In this document: positions 25,869 through 34,456 of the stretch, piece after piece
How the letters are laid out: every line of letters starts with the position of its first letter
Position numbering within the stretch: the stretch's first letter is position 1
NCBI GenBank assembly: GCA_963797085.1
Contig: CAWCOA010000009.1
Span: 1 to 64,000 of the forward strand
Source of the DNA: JASJBU01 sp963797085
Lineage (GTDB): Bacteria; Pseudomonadota; Gammaproteobacteria; Chromatiales; Chromatiaceae
DNA: 64,000 bases
Direction: 5' to 3'
Position numbers and translations under genes: made by a program
Notes under the pieces: model-generated
Seen by the model: only the letters and a program-made list of their open reading frames with translations
Database searches by the model: none
What the model was told of the DNA's origin: nothing

Positions 25869-26936
25869 TTAAGAAGACGCTGCTATATTCCGTCTCCTGT
25901 TCAAGGCACGTGCACCGCGTCGAGGTCGAGCGCCATCTGCCGTTAGTCCTTCGGCGGTTCCTTCAAAGTACACGGACCAGATTCCACCATTGTTGAACAC
26001 CACGTCCTCGTCCTGAACGTTACCGACACCCGGCACGCTTACAGTAGTGTTCACGAAAGACAGGTAGAAGTGAGTGGCATCGACGACGGTGAGGCCATCA
26101 ACGTTGCTGCCACCTACGCCACTTTGGTCGCGGTCGAAGATACGAGTGCATGTAGCGCCATCCCAACGATAGATATCGGAGTTGTCCCACGCGTTGCCAA
26201 GGCCTGGTCCCACGCCACTCGCCGCGGGAAGCGCGGTATTGCCTGCAGTGGTGAAGTACAGCACTCCGCCAACAACGTCGAAAGCATCTATATCGAGCCC
26301 ATTATTGCCCTGGAGTCCGCCACAGACCGTGCTGCCCTGGAAGGCCAAAGACCAAGTGCCGTTGTCATAGAAGCCGATGTCCTCGTCTTCTAACGTAACA
26401 CCGCCGTTTGTGACCGCAGTATTATTGTTGAACGAGATGTAAAATCTGTTCGCGTCCACCACGTGCAGGCCATCCATATTACCGCTGAAACCCGAATCCA
26501 GGATTCGGCTGAATACCGACCCGTCATAGGCATAGATGTCTGCATTGTTATTTGTACCGGTTACACCAGGCACCACAACGTTGTTGAGGGTTGAGAAGAA
26601 CACCGAACCAACCGGCGCTGCTACCGTCACAGTGTATGTCTGCGAATCGGTCAGACCATTGAAATCGGTCACGGTGACCGTCACAGCGTTGTCTCCGAAC
26701 TGCGCCATGGTAGGCGTCCAGTCGATGACACCGGTTGTCGCGTCGATGGTCATGCCATCAGGCATTACATCCAGCGAGTAGGTCTGAGTGTCGTCCAGGT
26801 CGGGATCTGTCGCAGTCACGGTGTAGCTGTACGACTGACCCGCGGTTGCGGTAGTGACCGGCGTGCTGGTGATCATCGGCGCGACGTTCACCAGGGTAAC
26901 ATCAATGGTGTACGGTCTGCGTGTCGATCGCCGCAT
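25869..26936 (-). CDS. Multicopper-like protein C, fragment 3: cadherin-like repeat and beta-propeller-like end
   Basis: A second Ig-like unit (GVIDWTPTMAQFGDNAVTVTVTD) leads into two related units of about 100 residues with NMDGLHVVDANRFYISF and NVDGLTVVDATHFYLSF, suggesting an internal duplication. The final Arg-rich residues are probably the wrong frame. Confidence 0.6.
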   Translation of the reverse strand: MRRSTRRPYTIDVTLVNVAPMITSTPVTTATAGQSYSYTVTATDPDLDDTQTYSLDVMPDGMTIDATTGVIDWTPTMAQFGDNAVTVTVTDFNGLTDSQTYTVTVAAPVGSVFFSTLNNVVVPGVTGTNNNADIYAYDGSVFSRILDSGFSGNMDGLHVVDANRFYISFNNNTAVTNGGVTLEDEDIGFYDNGTWSLAFQGSTVCGGLQGNNGLDIDAFDVVGGVLYFTTAGNTALPAASGVGPGLGNAWDNSDIYRWDGATCTRIFDRDQSGVGGSNVDGLTVVDATHFYLSFVNTTVSVPGVGNVQDEDVVFNNGGIWSVYFEGTAEGLTADGARPRRGARALNRRRNIAASS

Positions 26937-27315
26937 ACCAATCGGTCACAACCACCGTCACATCATAAGACGCTGCATTGTCCTGCACGGTCGGCGTCCA
27001 GCTGATTAGGCCTGTCGACCCATCGATAGTCATGCCGGCAGGTCCCACACTCAGCGAGAAGGTCAGGACATCCGGCGCACCGTCCACATCCGTGGCCTCC
27101 ACGTCATAGCTGTAGAGGATGCCGGTCGTAGCCGTTGTAACCGGAACGCTGGTGATCACCGGTGGATCGTTGACCGCAGTCACCGTCACATTAACAAAGG
27201 CGGTGGCCGTAGAGGTCACGCCATTGCCATCGGTGATGGTGTAGTCGAACTGATCAGTTCCGTTGAAGTTCGCGTTCGGGGTATAGGTGACACAGCATGT
27301 ATCGCTGGTGATCAC
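26902..27315 (-). CDS. Multicopper-like protein C, fragment 2: cadherin-like repeat
   Basis: Encodes PNANFNGTDQFDYTITDGNG and then an Ig/cadherin-like unit with GLISWTPTVQDNAASYDVTVVVTD. It continues fragment 1 in another frame and breaks near 26930. Confidence 0.58.
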   Translation of the reverse strand: MITSDTCCVTYTPNANFNGTDQFDYTITDGNGVTSTATAFVNVTVTAVNDPPVITSVPVTTATTGILYSYDVEATDVDGAPDVLTFSLSVGPAGMTIDGSTGLISWTPTVQDNAASYDVTVVVTDWYAAIDTQTVHH

Positions 27316-28591
27316 CGCTGTACCGTTGCCGGGAACCGTAACCGAGACAATGCTCAGCCCCAGGTTCCCTCGGAGGATCGTTACTGGGATCTAAGTCGTT
27401 GGCAAGAACATCGATGAGCACAGCAGTGTCTTCAGCCGTTGTCGCCGTATCATTCACCGCTACCGGCAACAGGTTGGCATCACCAACCGTCAGGAAGCGC
27501 AACATACCGCCCACCGTGTCGCCAACAGCAAAGTTGTCGATGTCGGAGGGGTTGGTCATGTAGCCGTTGCCGTCGTAGACCGCATAACGCCCTGCACTGG
27601 TCGGTGCAAAGATGGCGTCCTTGGTCTTCAGCGGCGGCAGCATTGCTGAGTACTGGCTCCGCGGGGCCATAGCAACAAACGTGTCGCCATCCTGATAGTT
27701 GTACTGCAGACCGTCCTCGGCATGAATGCTCATGCGCGGACCCTGAAGCACCGGCACATGGGTCTCACTGGCTGTGCTCAGGAAACGGATCAAGGTGTCG
27801 CTGCGGGAGTTGGCACCCGGAACCGAGGCCAGTCCCGCAGGGATATCGGAAGTCACGCCAGCTTCATAGGGTTCGCCGTTGATCAGGAACCACTTCGCAT
27901 GGTAATTGATCGGCGTGTAGGTCAAGTCGCCAGCGGCCACTGCGGCATTATGCGCCGGGTCGATGTCGCTGTAGAACAGCACCACCTCATTGTCGTAGGG
28001 CACTCCCGGGTAGGCCTCGGCGGAGGTGCCGGTGGCAATGTCCTCTGCCACCTCATCCTTGGTGGCAGCACCATAAAGGCCCATGTAGACCTGCTTCTGG
28101 GGGTGAGTACCGCTGTGATAGAGGAAGGTGCCCGGACGGTCGACACTGAAGCTATAGGATTCAGTGCCTCCACCCGCAGCAGCCTCGGCGCCGAAGGAGC
28201 GCACCCGCTGAGCGGAGTTGGCGCGTCCTCCAGTGGAGTTGTCATTCCAGGTCGGACCAGCACCAGTCGAAACCGGCATGGGCAGACCAGGTATGACCAA
28301 CGAGGTCGGCGCTGGCAGATTGTTGGTCAAGTTGATCATCAACTCGGAGTCACCGACCGGCACCGTGAGCCTGGGCCCAGGCACGGAATAGCTCACCCCG
28401 GTACAACCATTAACCACGTCAGCCTCTGCGTAGCCCCACATGGGCACGGAGCTTCCGTCTGGCAATGACTTAGTCATCGGCCCTGCGCACAAGTCGTAGG
28501 TTACAGCCGCGGCGGGTCCTGCCGCCAGCAACAGAGCAACTGCCGCAGCGGTAGGCTTGAGTATGTTCTTCATTGTATTGAACCTTTTCAT
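27254..28591 (-). CDS. Multicopper-like protein C, fragment 1: signal peptide and cupredoxin domains
   Basis: Intact from the start to about residue 410, ending in a VCBS/cadherin linker (TAEDTAVLIDVLANDLDP). The remaining residues after DPSNDP are out of frame. The histidines in YHSGTHPQKQ and SIHAED remain, but no full type 1 copper set is present. Confidence 0.65.
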   Translation of the reverse strand: MKRFNTMKNILKPTAAAVALLLAAGPAAAVTYDLCAGPMTKSLPDGSSVPMWGYAEADVVNGCTGVSYSVPGPRLTVPVGDSELMINLTNNLPAPTSLVIPGLPMPVSTGAGPTWNDNSTGGRANSAQRVRSFGAEAAAGGGTESYSFSVDRPGTFLYHSGTHPQKQVYMGLYGAATKDEVAEDIATGTSAEAYPGVPYDNEVVLFYSDIDPAHNAAVAAGDLTYTPINYHAKWFLINGEPYEAGVTSDIPAGLASVPGANSRSDTLIRFLSTASETHVPVLQGPRMSIHAEDGLQYNYQDGDTFVAMAPRSQYSAMLPPLKTKDAIFAPTSAGRYAVYDGNGYMTNPSDIDNFAVGDTVGGMLRFLTVGDANLLPVAVNDTATTAEDTAVLIDVLANDLDPSNDPPREPGAEHCLGYGSRQRYSGDHQRYMLCHLYPERELQRN

Positions 28592-28606
28592 GATTTTATC
28601 CTCCCC

Positions 28607-29473
28607 TTAATCGATCGGTACATAGGGAGGCAGCACGACTACCGCGCTCAGGGTGCCACCCGGGAAGATATCGAAAGTGGTCAGTTCCTTCTCGGCGTGG
28701 GAATGCCAGACGAAGAAATAGCCACCGAAGGGATTGAGACCGCCCTCACCCGGAGGCAGGTCGCCTACGTCGCCCATGAAGGGGCTGCCGCTGTACCAGG
28801 GTCCCAGGGACAGCTCACCCACACCGGGCAGGGTGACGGGGAGAGGCTTACCATGATCTGCGCAGTATTCGTGCGCATAGGTAGTGCCTGGTCCGTCGCC
28901 GAAGCCATCTCCATCGGTATCCACACAGGTATGAGCCGTATCATGACCATAGATATCCCAACCCAGGTCTTTGCCGGTCCACTTCCAGATCGCATCGACG
29001 GCCTGCTTGGGCGCGGAGTTGATGGTGTTGTCCGAGCGGCCCAGGTCGGCGGTCGTCCCGCCGTCCGAGGAGAGCACCCCACCGTCCTGGGCGATGAAGG
29101 TCAGGTTCTCGCCGTGGTAGTGGAAGGGATGGCTGTCATGCCCCGCGTTGATGTTGCGTACCAGTACCCGGTCGCCGGGATGGGCCATGGCCAGGGATCG
29201 GTATGGCTGGTTTGGGTAAAGCGGACTGAAGTCATCCTCGAACAGATCGGGGAAGACCCGGCCGTTGACAAACCAGACCGTGGCAAAACGGTCCGAGTGG
29301 GTAAAGTGGTTGAAGTGACCCCGTTCCATCTGCAGATGGATCTCCGGGTCCACCTCGGTGAGCAGATAGAGATACTCCTGCTCGTACTCGGTCCCCGTGG
29401 CGCCGTAAGCGGTGCGGTTGGTGGTCGCGTCGAAGCCCGTGGGCCGCACGATCAGCACGCCCTGCAGGCCCAT
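28607..29473 (-). CDS. Multicopper-like protein B, fragment 2: copper-binding domain
   Basis: This 288-residue frame contains TVWFVNGRVFPDLF, the HxxHxH motif in HDSHPFHYHG and the terminal FVWHSHAEKELTTFDIFPGG. It ends with the hydrophobic strand SAVVVLPPYVPID. Position 2 of the HxH is Ser where laccase-type enzymes have Cys. Confidence 0.7.
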   Translation of the reverse strand: MGLQGVLIVRPTGFDATTNRTAYGATGTEYEQEYLYLLTEVDPEIHLQMERGHFNHFTHSDRFATVWFVNGRVFPDLFEDDFSPLYPNQPYRSLAMAHPGDRVLVRNINAGHDSHPFHYHGENLTFIAQDGGVLSSDGGTTADLGRSDNTINSAPKQAVDAIWKWTGKDLGWDIYGHDTAHTCVDTDGDGFGDGPGTTYAHEYCADHGKPLPVTLPGVGELSLGPWYSGSPFMGDVGDLPPGEGGLNPFGGYFFVWHSHAEKELTTFDIFPGGTLSAVVVLPPYVPID

Positions 29474-29822
29474 CTCCGCATGCAGGCCGGGGTTCGGCGC
29501 CGTCCAGGCTGTGGTAGACGTAGGTGCCGGGCTGATCGGCGGTGAAGCTGTAGGCCACTGTCTGGCCGATGGGCGCCGCCTGGGTCACCAGGCCCGCCGT
29601 TCCGCCGGAAGCAGTGACTTCATGCCCCGTCACCACGATGGATACCGGCTGGGGCACCCCGTAGTTGGTCATGTTGATAGTCACCGTATCGCCCTGATCC
29701 ACGATCAGGGTCGGCGCCGGGTACTGGGGCAGGTAGTAGGGGTTGCCGTTGGCATCGAGCTGACTGCCGGTCATGTCCCCGAAGCCCCACATGTAGAGGC
29801 TGGTGCCCTCGGGCAGGGGCAT
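29232..29822 (-). CDS. Multicopper-like protein B, fragment 1
   Basis: Encodes the first cupredoxin domain: SLYMWGFGDMTGSQLDANG, APTLIVDQGDTVTINMTNYG and PGTYVYHS. It is correct to about 29490, then the frame is lost and the next fragment continues with MGLQGVLIVRP. Confidence 0.6.
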   Translation of the reverse strand: MPLPEGTSLYMWGFGDMTGSQLDANGNPYYLPQYPAPTLIVDQGDTVTINMTNYGVPQPVSIVVTGHEVTASGGTAGLVTQAAPIGQTVAYSFTADQPGTYVYHSLDGAEPRPACGDGPAGRADRAAHGLRRDHQPHRLRRHGDRVRAGVSLSAHRGGPGDPSADGTGSLQPLYPLGPFCHGLVCQRPGLPRSVRG

Positions 29823-30022
29823 GTTGAAGGGATAGGCGTAGAGCTGAAAGCTGGCCGCGTTGGCCGTGCCATCAGACCTGGTCGATCCCCGGAATGTCGT
29901 GCACCGCCTGCGCCTGATAGGCCTGGAGGGTGAGCCCCAGACCCAGCGCGAGGACGCCGAACAGGCGCCCCGGTCGTTTGGATAGATTTCTCATTATTTT
30001 CATCTCCTAATTCGCTCGGCGT

Positions 30023-30367
30023 CTAGTTCACGACGATTTCGGTGATCAAGCCGCCATCGAGCTCGGTCCAGTTGCTCATCTGATGGAGTTCGGTGGCGTG
30101 CAGGAAGTAGGTCCCGGGCGCCACATCAGTGGTATCGATGAGGATGTCTTTGACCTCGCCGCCGCCAAAGTTGAACGAGGCCACCTCCTGGTAGATGTTC
30201 TTGCCGTTGATGCCGCGTGCGAGGCGCGCGCCGGTGCCGACGATCTTCATCTTCAGGCCCATGGCGGTGATGGTGAAAAAGCGGTCGACACTCACGTTGG
30301 AGAGCCGCAGCAGCAGCTTCTCGCCCTGCATTGACGGTGACCAGCGAACCCATGTCCTGGGCCACAT
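30023..30367 (-). CDS. Multicopper-like protein A, fragment 3: C-terminal cupredoxin end
   Basis: Encodes GEKLLLRLSNVSVDRFFT, VGTGARLARGINGKNIYQE and the end PGTYFLHATELHQMSNWTELDGG, a cupredoxin-like closing region. The stop at 30023 looks authentic. Confidence 0.6.
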   Translation of the reverse strand: MWPRTWVRWSPSMQGEKLLLRLSNVSVDRFFTITAMGLKMKIVGTGARLARGINGKNIYQEVASFNFGGGEVKDILIDTTDVAPGTYFLHATELHQMSNWTELDGGLITEIVVN

Positions 30368-30560
30368 CGCCGTTATTCAGGACCTCACCGGGATTGCCGG
30401 TCACCTTGCCGTCTGCGTCATCCACCGGCGGCCCCATCTCCAGGTCACCGAGGACGGTGTCCGGGTAGCCGCGGCCGTTGATCATCGGATAGGTGGATTC
30501 CAGCAGGGCGAACGGCAGGGGCTGGACGAACAGGCTGGCGTCATGGAAGTTGACGTCCAT
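30126..30560 (-). CDS. Multicopper-like protein A, fragment 2
   Basis: Encodes MDVNFHDASLFVQPLPFALL and INGRGYPDTVLGDLEMGPP, the start of the second cupredoxin domain. It is genuine to about 30340. The true frame extends upstream to the TAG at 30593. Confidence 0.58.
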   Translation of the reverse strand: MDVNFHDASLFVQPLPFALLESTYPMINGRGYPDTVLGDLEMGPPVDDADGKVTGNPGEVLNNGDVAQDMGSLVTVNAGREAAAAALQRECRPLFHHHRHGPEDEDRRHRRAPRTRHQRQEHLPGGGLVQLWRRRGQRHPHRYH

Positions 30561-30710
30561 GCTCGAGACCTGCAGCGGTGCCTCGACATCCTAGCGGGTG
30601 GTGCCGTCGCCGTCATTATAGACGTATTTGTCACCGATCAGCGAATTATCGGCATTGCGGTCCGGATTATAGTCGGGGTTGCTGTGGGTGTGTGCACCTA
30701 GACAGTCCCG

Positions 30711-31163
30711 TCAGGCAGCCGGTTCTGCGGCCGGTCGCACATAAAGGTTGGCCAGCATGCCCATCTCCATGTGCTCGGTGGCCTCCACGTGGCAGTGATA
30801 CATGTAGGTGCCCGGCTCGACCACGTTGTAGTAGTAGGTCAGGGTCGAGCCCATATTGATGGAGATGGAGACCTCCGGCACGCCGTCCATCACGGTGGCG
30901 GCATTCGGGAAGCCATGCCAGTGCACCGTATGGGGGTCGAACAGATCCGGGCGAATCACCGTGCCGACATTGGTCAGCGCCAGGTAGAACTCGTCGCCCT
31001 CGTCCAGGGTCAATCGTCGAGCCAGGCCAGCGGGCCGCCAGGATGCCATCGGCGATGGCGTCTGTCGGCGCGCTGCCGGTCTTGTCGGCAAAGCCGAAGG
31101 TATATAAGCGGATTGCCGTCGGACATATTGACAAAGCCGTCGCCGGCGGTCAGGTGCATGCAT
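30711..31163 (-). CDS. Multicopper-like protein A, fragment 1: copper motifs
   Basis: The genuine part runs from about 31030: TLDEGDEFYLALTNVG, HTVHWHGFPNAATVMDG and GTYMYHCHVEATEHMEMGML. The first 45 residues are out of frame. Confidence 0.65.
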   Translation of the reverse strand: MHAPDRRRRLCQYVRRQSAYIPSALPTRPAARRQTPSPMASWRPAGLARRLTLDEGDEFYLALTNVGTVIRPDLFDPHTVHWHGFPNAATVMDGVPEVSISINMGSTLTYYYNVVEPGTYMYHCHVEATEHMEMGMLANLYVRPAAEPAA

Positions 31164-31769
31164 CTGGCATTGGGATTGACCGTGGGGTCGTCGATGATGG
31201 CGTCACCGGCCACTCCCGCCATTGGAACCATCGTCCCCCGGGACACTGGACGTTGACCACCGCGGTCGCCGCCCCTGACCCTCCCAGCAGCGCCAGCAGT
31301 GATGGCAGCCGGGAGGGCGTGTTTCTTGAAAAAATTTATTCATTGGAATTTAACTCCTACGAAAATAACCGTTACCATCCGGCCACGGGTCGTTCCGCTG
31401 CCCCACCGGCCTTGCCTGCCCGGCAGGGAGGACGTTGTGCCTGGTTCCTCCTGCGTTGCTACAGCAGCTCATCGGCGCCGATGTCAGGCCCATCTGTCGG
31501 TCGAGGATCGTTGTCGAAGTCCTCGCTCAACCGTCCCGGCCGGCGTCGTGCCACCCACGTTGAGGGCCGCCGAACCCAGATCGATGTGGTAGTCCAGCAG
31601 AGCCTCGATTGCCGACGATCGATCCGGCTCGATCAGCGACAGCGGACCGTAGGTCACCTGGATGAAGTTGCCGCCTTCGTCGAAGGCACCCGCGGTCTGC
31701 AGGGTGGTGAACTCCTGAATCTGCAGGTTATCCCGGCCGCCGTTGAAGTACGGGTTGACGAAGTCCGGA

Positions 31770-33464
31770 TCACCCGAGACGTTGCTGGGGTGTTGACCCG
31801 TCGTATCGGTCAGCAGCGAGAACAGCGGCCGGAGGGAATCCCCAGTCGACCGCAGCAAACAGCCCGTCCAGTACCGCCAGGTCGTCGGTGAACTGGTTCA
31901 CGTTCGGCGTGGTGGTATTGCAGGCCGGTGCATTGGCGATGCAGTCCGGCGTGGCCGGGAACAGGCCGGTCTCGATGAAGTTCGGCGTGGCCGGGTCATC
32001 ATAGTTCAGCCAGAAGAACGAGCGGTTCTGGTAGATGATGTCGTCGCGCAGCACCGGATCGGAGAAGGTCAGCCAGTCCGTAGGAATGGTCGCCGTCACG
32101 TCAGTCATGAGCAGCGCCATCTCCGGGCTGTGCAGCCGGGACACGATACCCGCGGGCTGCGGCGTGGTGATGGTTTTGCCCACCGCATTGGCGGGATCGG
32201 TCAGGTCGAACGCCAGGGCCGTGGTGGCCGTGGAGTCGTTGTTGGCCACCGTGTTGTTGCGGATGAGCACCCGCAGGGAGTCCTGAACGGAGATACCACC
32301 GCCGGCCAGGCCCGCCACGTTGTTGTTGATCATGTTGTTGTAGACCAACACGTCGTACCAGGGACCGACTGCGTCCAGGCTGTTGGCGATATCCACGCCG
32401 TTGGCCTGATGGATGCGGATGCCGCCGCCGTCGCCCGCACCGGCCTGGTTGCCGCGGATGAGGTTGGCGTCGATGGTGACGGTACCCGAGCCGGGGCTCA
32501 GCAGCAGTCCGTTGGTGGCCTGCAGCGCCGGCTTGCCGCCGACGAAGATGCCGCCGCCGTCAACCGGGTTGGCCTGGGCGAAGGACTCATTGAAGTTAAT
32601 GATGTTGTCCTCGATGAGCCCCCTGTGAGACCGGCCCAGGTGGCCGATACCGGCACCGTCGCCCTGGCTGTAGTTGCCGCAGATCCAGTTCTGCTGAACC
32701 TGGTAGGCATCCGCACCCGTGTGCAGGGAGATACCCGCGCCCGAGCCGCCGAAGGTGTTGCCGTTCTGGGCGATGTGGTTGTGGTGGATGCGGATCCGAT
32801 CGTTCATGGCGTCCGTGTAGATCAGGCCGAGAGCCGGTCCTCGAAGGTGAGGGTCGGATGGCCGACACGGATACCGCCGCCGAAGAAGCCGGCGTTGGTG
32901 GTGAGGCGGTTGTTGCTGATATTGAGGAACTGATTGTAGCCGTTGGCCACGATGGCACCGCCCTGGCTGGCGCCGACGATGGTGAAGCCGTCGATACGCG
33001 CGCCACGGTTCTGCCGGGCGACCGAAGCGGTTAAGCCCGGTTCGCTTGCCGGCGACGAAGATACCGGCGCCTTCCTCGGTGGCGAAGACCGGCGCACCCA
33101 GGGCCGGGAAGCCCGGCAGTGGCAGATCCTGACCGGGCAGCGGATCGATATCGCCATCCAATACCAGCTGGTCGGCCTTGGCGCGCCAGGCCAGGACCTT
33201 CTCGGTCGGCACCTGGCGGGCGTTGAGGGTCACGGCCCCCGCACCCCAGCCCTGGAGCTTGACCGGCTTCCACATGATGAGCAGTTCGTCGTAGACGCCG
33301 GGCGCGACCAGGATCAGATCGCCGGCGGCCGCGAAGTCGATGGCCTCCTGGATGGATGTCGAAGTCCGTCGCTGCGGACAATGCCATGACATTGTAGAGC
33401 TCAGCCAGATCGTAGGGCGCGCCGTCGCTGTTGGGACGGACACCGTACTCCGTACTGCCGACAT
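31770..33464 (-). CDS. Giant protein fragment: right-handed parallel beta-helix
   Basis: The largest genuine stretches are SIQEAIDFAAAGDLILVAPG (the start of a beta-helix, DUF1565-like) and repeated coils such as IRIHHNHIAQNGNTFGGSG, LIEDNIINFNES and VLVYNNMINNNVAGLAGG. Such folds occur in carbohydrate-active and surface proteins. A stretch around 33050-32830 is out of frame here. Confidence 0.65.
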   Translation of the reverse strand: MSAVRSTVSVPTATARPTIWLSSTMSWHCPQRRTSTSIQEAIDFAAAGDLILVAPGVYDELLIMWKPVKLQGWGAGAVTLNARQVPTEKVLAWRAKADQLVLDGDIDPLPGQDLPLPGFPALGAPVFATEEGAGIFVAGKRTGLNRFGRPAEPWRAYRRLHHRRRQPGRCHRGQRLQSVPQYQQQPPHHQRRLLRRRYPCRPSDPHLRGPALGLIYTDAMNDRIRIHHNHIAQNGNTFGGSGAGISLHTGADAYQVQQNWICGNYSQGDGAGIGHLGRSHRGLIEDNIINFNESFAQANPVDGGGIFVGGKPALQATNGLLLSPGSGTVTIDANLIRGNQAGAGDGGGIRIHQANGVDIANSLDAVGPWYDVLVYNNMINNNVAGLAGGGISVQDSLRVLIRNNTVANNDSTATTALAFDLTDPANAVGKTITTPQPAGIVSRLHSPEMALLMTDVTATIPTDWLTFSDPVLRDDIIYQNRSFFWLNYDDPATPNFIETGLFPATPDCIANAPACNTTTPNVNQFTDDLAVLDGLFAAVDWGFPPAAVLAADRYDGSTPQQRLG

Positions 33465-33895
33465 TCACACCGACCGTCAGGGTCACGCCGATGGGCGATT
33501 CTACCGGTGCCGGCACATCCGCCGACGCGGGTCACGACGACCTGGTAGTCACCCGGCGCCATGGCTTCAGGGATCCAACGTCGATACGCGTAGGATGCCA
33601 GCTGTTACCGTTCCAAGGTCGAGAGACCGCCGCTCCATCCTCACCGTTCAGGTCTGCAACGAGTTACCGTCGGCATCCAGCAACTTGACATTACCCGGGT
33701 TGCCACTACCACCGAAGTTGTAGTTACGGGTGATGAAACGCTCAGACTGGGTAACGCCGTCCCACTCGGGGTTGGGCACCTGGACGTCTACCGCCCATGG
33801 ACAGGATACGGATCTGCTGGGGATTGCCACGGTGCCACCGCCAACGACGAAGGGACCGCCGCCGCCGCTATCGTTACGCCGCTGCACCCGCTGGA

Positions 33896-34456
33896 TCATG
33901 GGCGTGCAGGGTCGGCCGCTCGCAGTCCACCGGGAAGCCGATGGGGTTGGCGAAGGCCGCGATGGAGTCCACCGGGGTATCCAGGTAGGTGATGGCACCC
34001 GGCATGTACTGGAAGGTGTAGCAGAACTGACTGAACTGCGGGTTGAAGTACGGATCGATGATGAACTCCGGCGCAGTCCGGGTCGGTCGCGAACGCCGGG
34101 TTCGGGATCGGGCCCGCGTCATTCATGCAGGAGATGATCATATTCGGCGACATGCCCGAAGGCTGCGGCAGGTTGGCCGTGTAGGTGGACGGCAGCAGGG
34201 CGTTGAACTTGCCGTACTGGTCCGCATAGACACGGTTGACCTGGGCGCCGTTCCAGTCGTAGAAGCCGACCGGGGTAAAGGGCGGTGCGTACTTCTCGCC
34301 GAAGGCGGGCGAGTTCGGGTTGAACTCGTTGGCCAGGTCGTTCAGCGCCACACCCGAGACGTTGCCCGCGATCGGCACGTCGGTCATGACGAAGAAGTCG
34401 ACGGCGGCGTTCTGCGCGCCCGACAGCTGCAGCTGCTTGCGGTCGCAGAGGGGCAC
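33896..34456 (-). CDS. Giant protein fragment: central beta-rich module
   Basis: Encodes SGAQNAAVDFFVMTDVPIAG, GVALNDLANEFNPNSP and GFYDWNGAQVNRVYADQYG, typical of carboxypeptidase-regulatory-like beta-sandwich modules. It is genuine to about 34110, then out of frame. Confidence 0.5.
   Translation of the reverse strand: MPLCDRKQLQLSGAQNAAVDFFVMTDVPIAGNVSGVALNDLANEFNPNSPAFGEKYAPPFTPVGFYDWNGAQVNRVYADQYGKFNALLPSTYTANLPQPSGMSPNMIISCMNDAGPIPNPAFATDPDCAGVHHRSVLQPAVQSVLLHLPVHAGCHHLPGYPGGLHRGLRQPHRLPGGLRAADPARP

Larger units (their letters stand above)
25869..28591 (-). pseudogene. Multicopper-oxidase-like protein C with cadherin-like repeats (frameshifted)
   Basis: Starts at 28591 with GGAGG upstream and a signal peptide ending GPAAA. 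The first 370 residues resemble cupredoxin domains of multicopper oxidases, with FLYHSGTHPQKQVYMGLYG, YHAKWFLINGEPY and RMSIHAED. The usual HxH and HCH copper motifs are not intact, so copper binding is doubtful. Cadherin/VCBS-type repeats follow, then a beta-propeller-like tail. Frame changes occur near 27350 and 26930. A probable third near 25940 would end the protein with LDLDAVHVP at 25901. It is the third of three tandem multicopper-type genes. Confidence 0.68.
28607..29994 (-). pseudogene. Multicopper-oxidase-like protein B (frameshifted)
   Basis: Starts at 29994 with AGGAG upstream and a signal peptide MRNLSKRPGRLFGVLALG. The protein has two cupredoxin domains. The copper motif HPFHYHG (HxxHxH) is intact. 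The last motif is WHSHAEKELTTF, where Ser replaces the type 1 Cys of the usual HCH. Frame changes fall near 29910 and 29490. It follows protein A by about 28 bases and precedes protein C by 15, so the three are one operon. The complementary HCH motif is in protein A, suggesting a split enzyme. Confidence 0.7.
30023..31343 (-). pseudogene. Multicopper-oxidase-like protein A (frameshifted, one in-frame stop)
   Basis: Starts at 31343 with TAGGAG 11 bases upstream. The pieces give a signal peptide, the block MHLTAGDGFVNMSDGN, and a cupredoxin domain with HTVHWHGFP (HxH) and YHCHVEATEHMEMGM (HCH plus His and Met ligands). A second domain ends in GTYFLHATELHQMSNW. Frame changes occur near 31300, 31090, 31030, 30700 and 30340. 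A TAG at 30593-30595 replaces what should be a sense codon between TTR and DVEAP. The sequence style recalls large putative metal-oxidising multicopper proteins such as MofA-type; that link is inference. Confidence 0.68.

Noticed and set aside
30593..30595. TAG in multicopper protein A as a recoded amber codon (selenocysteine/pyrrolysine style)
   Set aside because: A second apparent TAG near 30.69 kb is explained by a frameshift, the region is full of frame changes, and no recoding element is visible. A sequence error or mutation is simpler.
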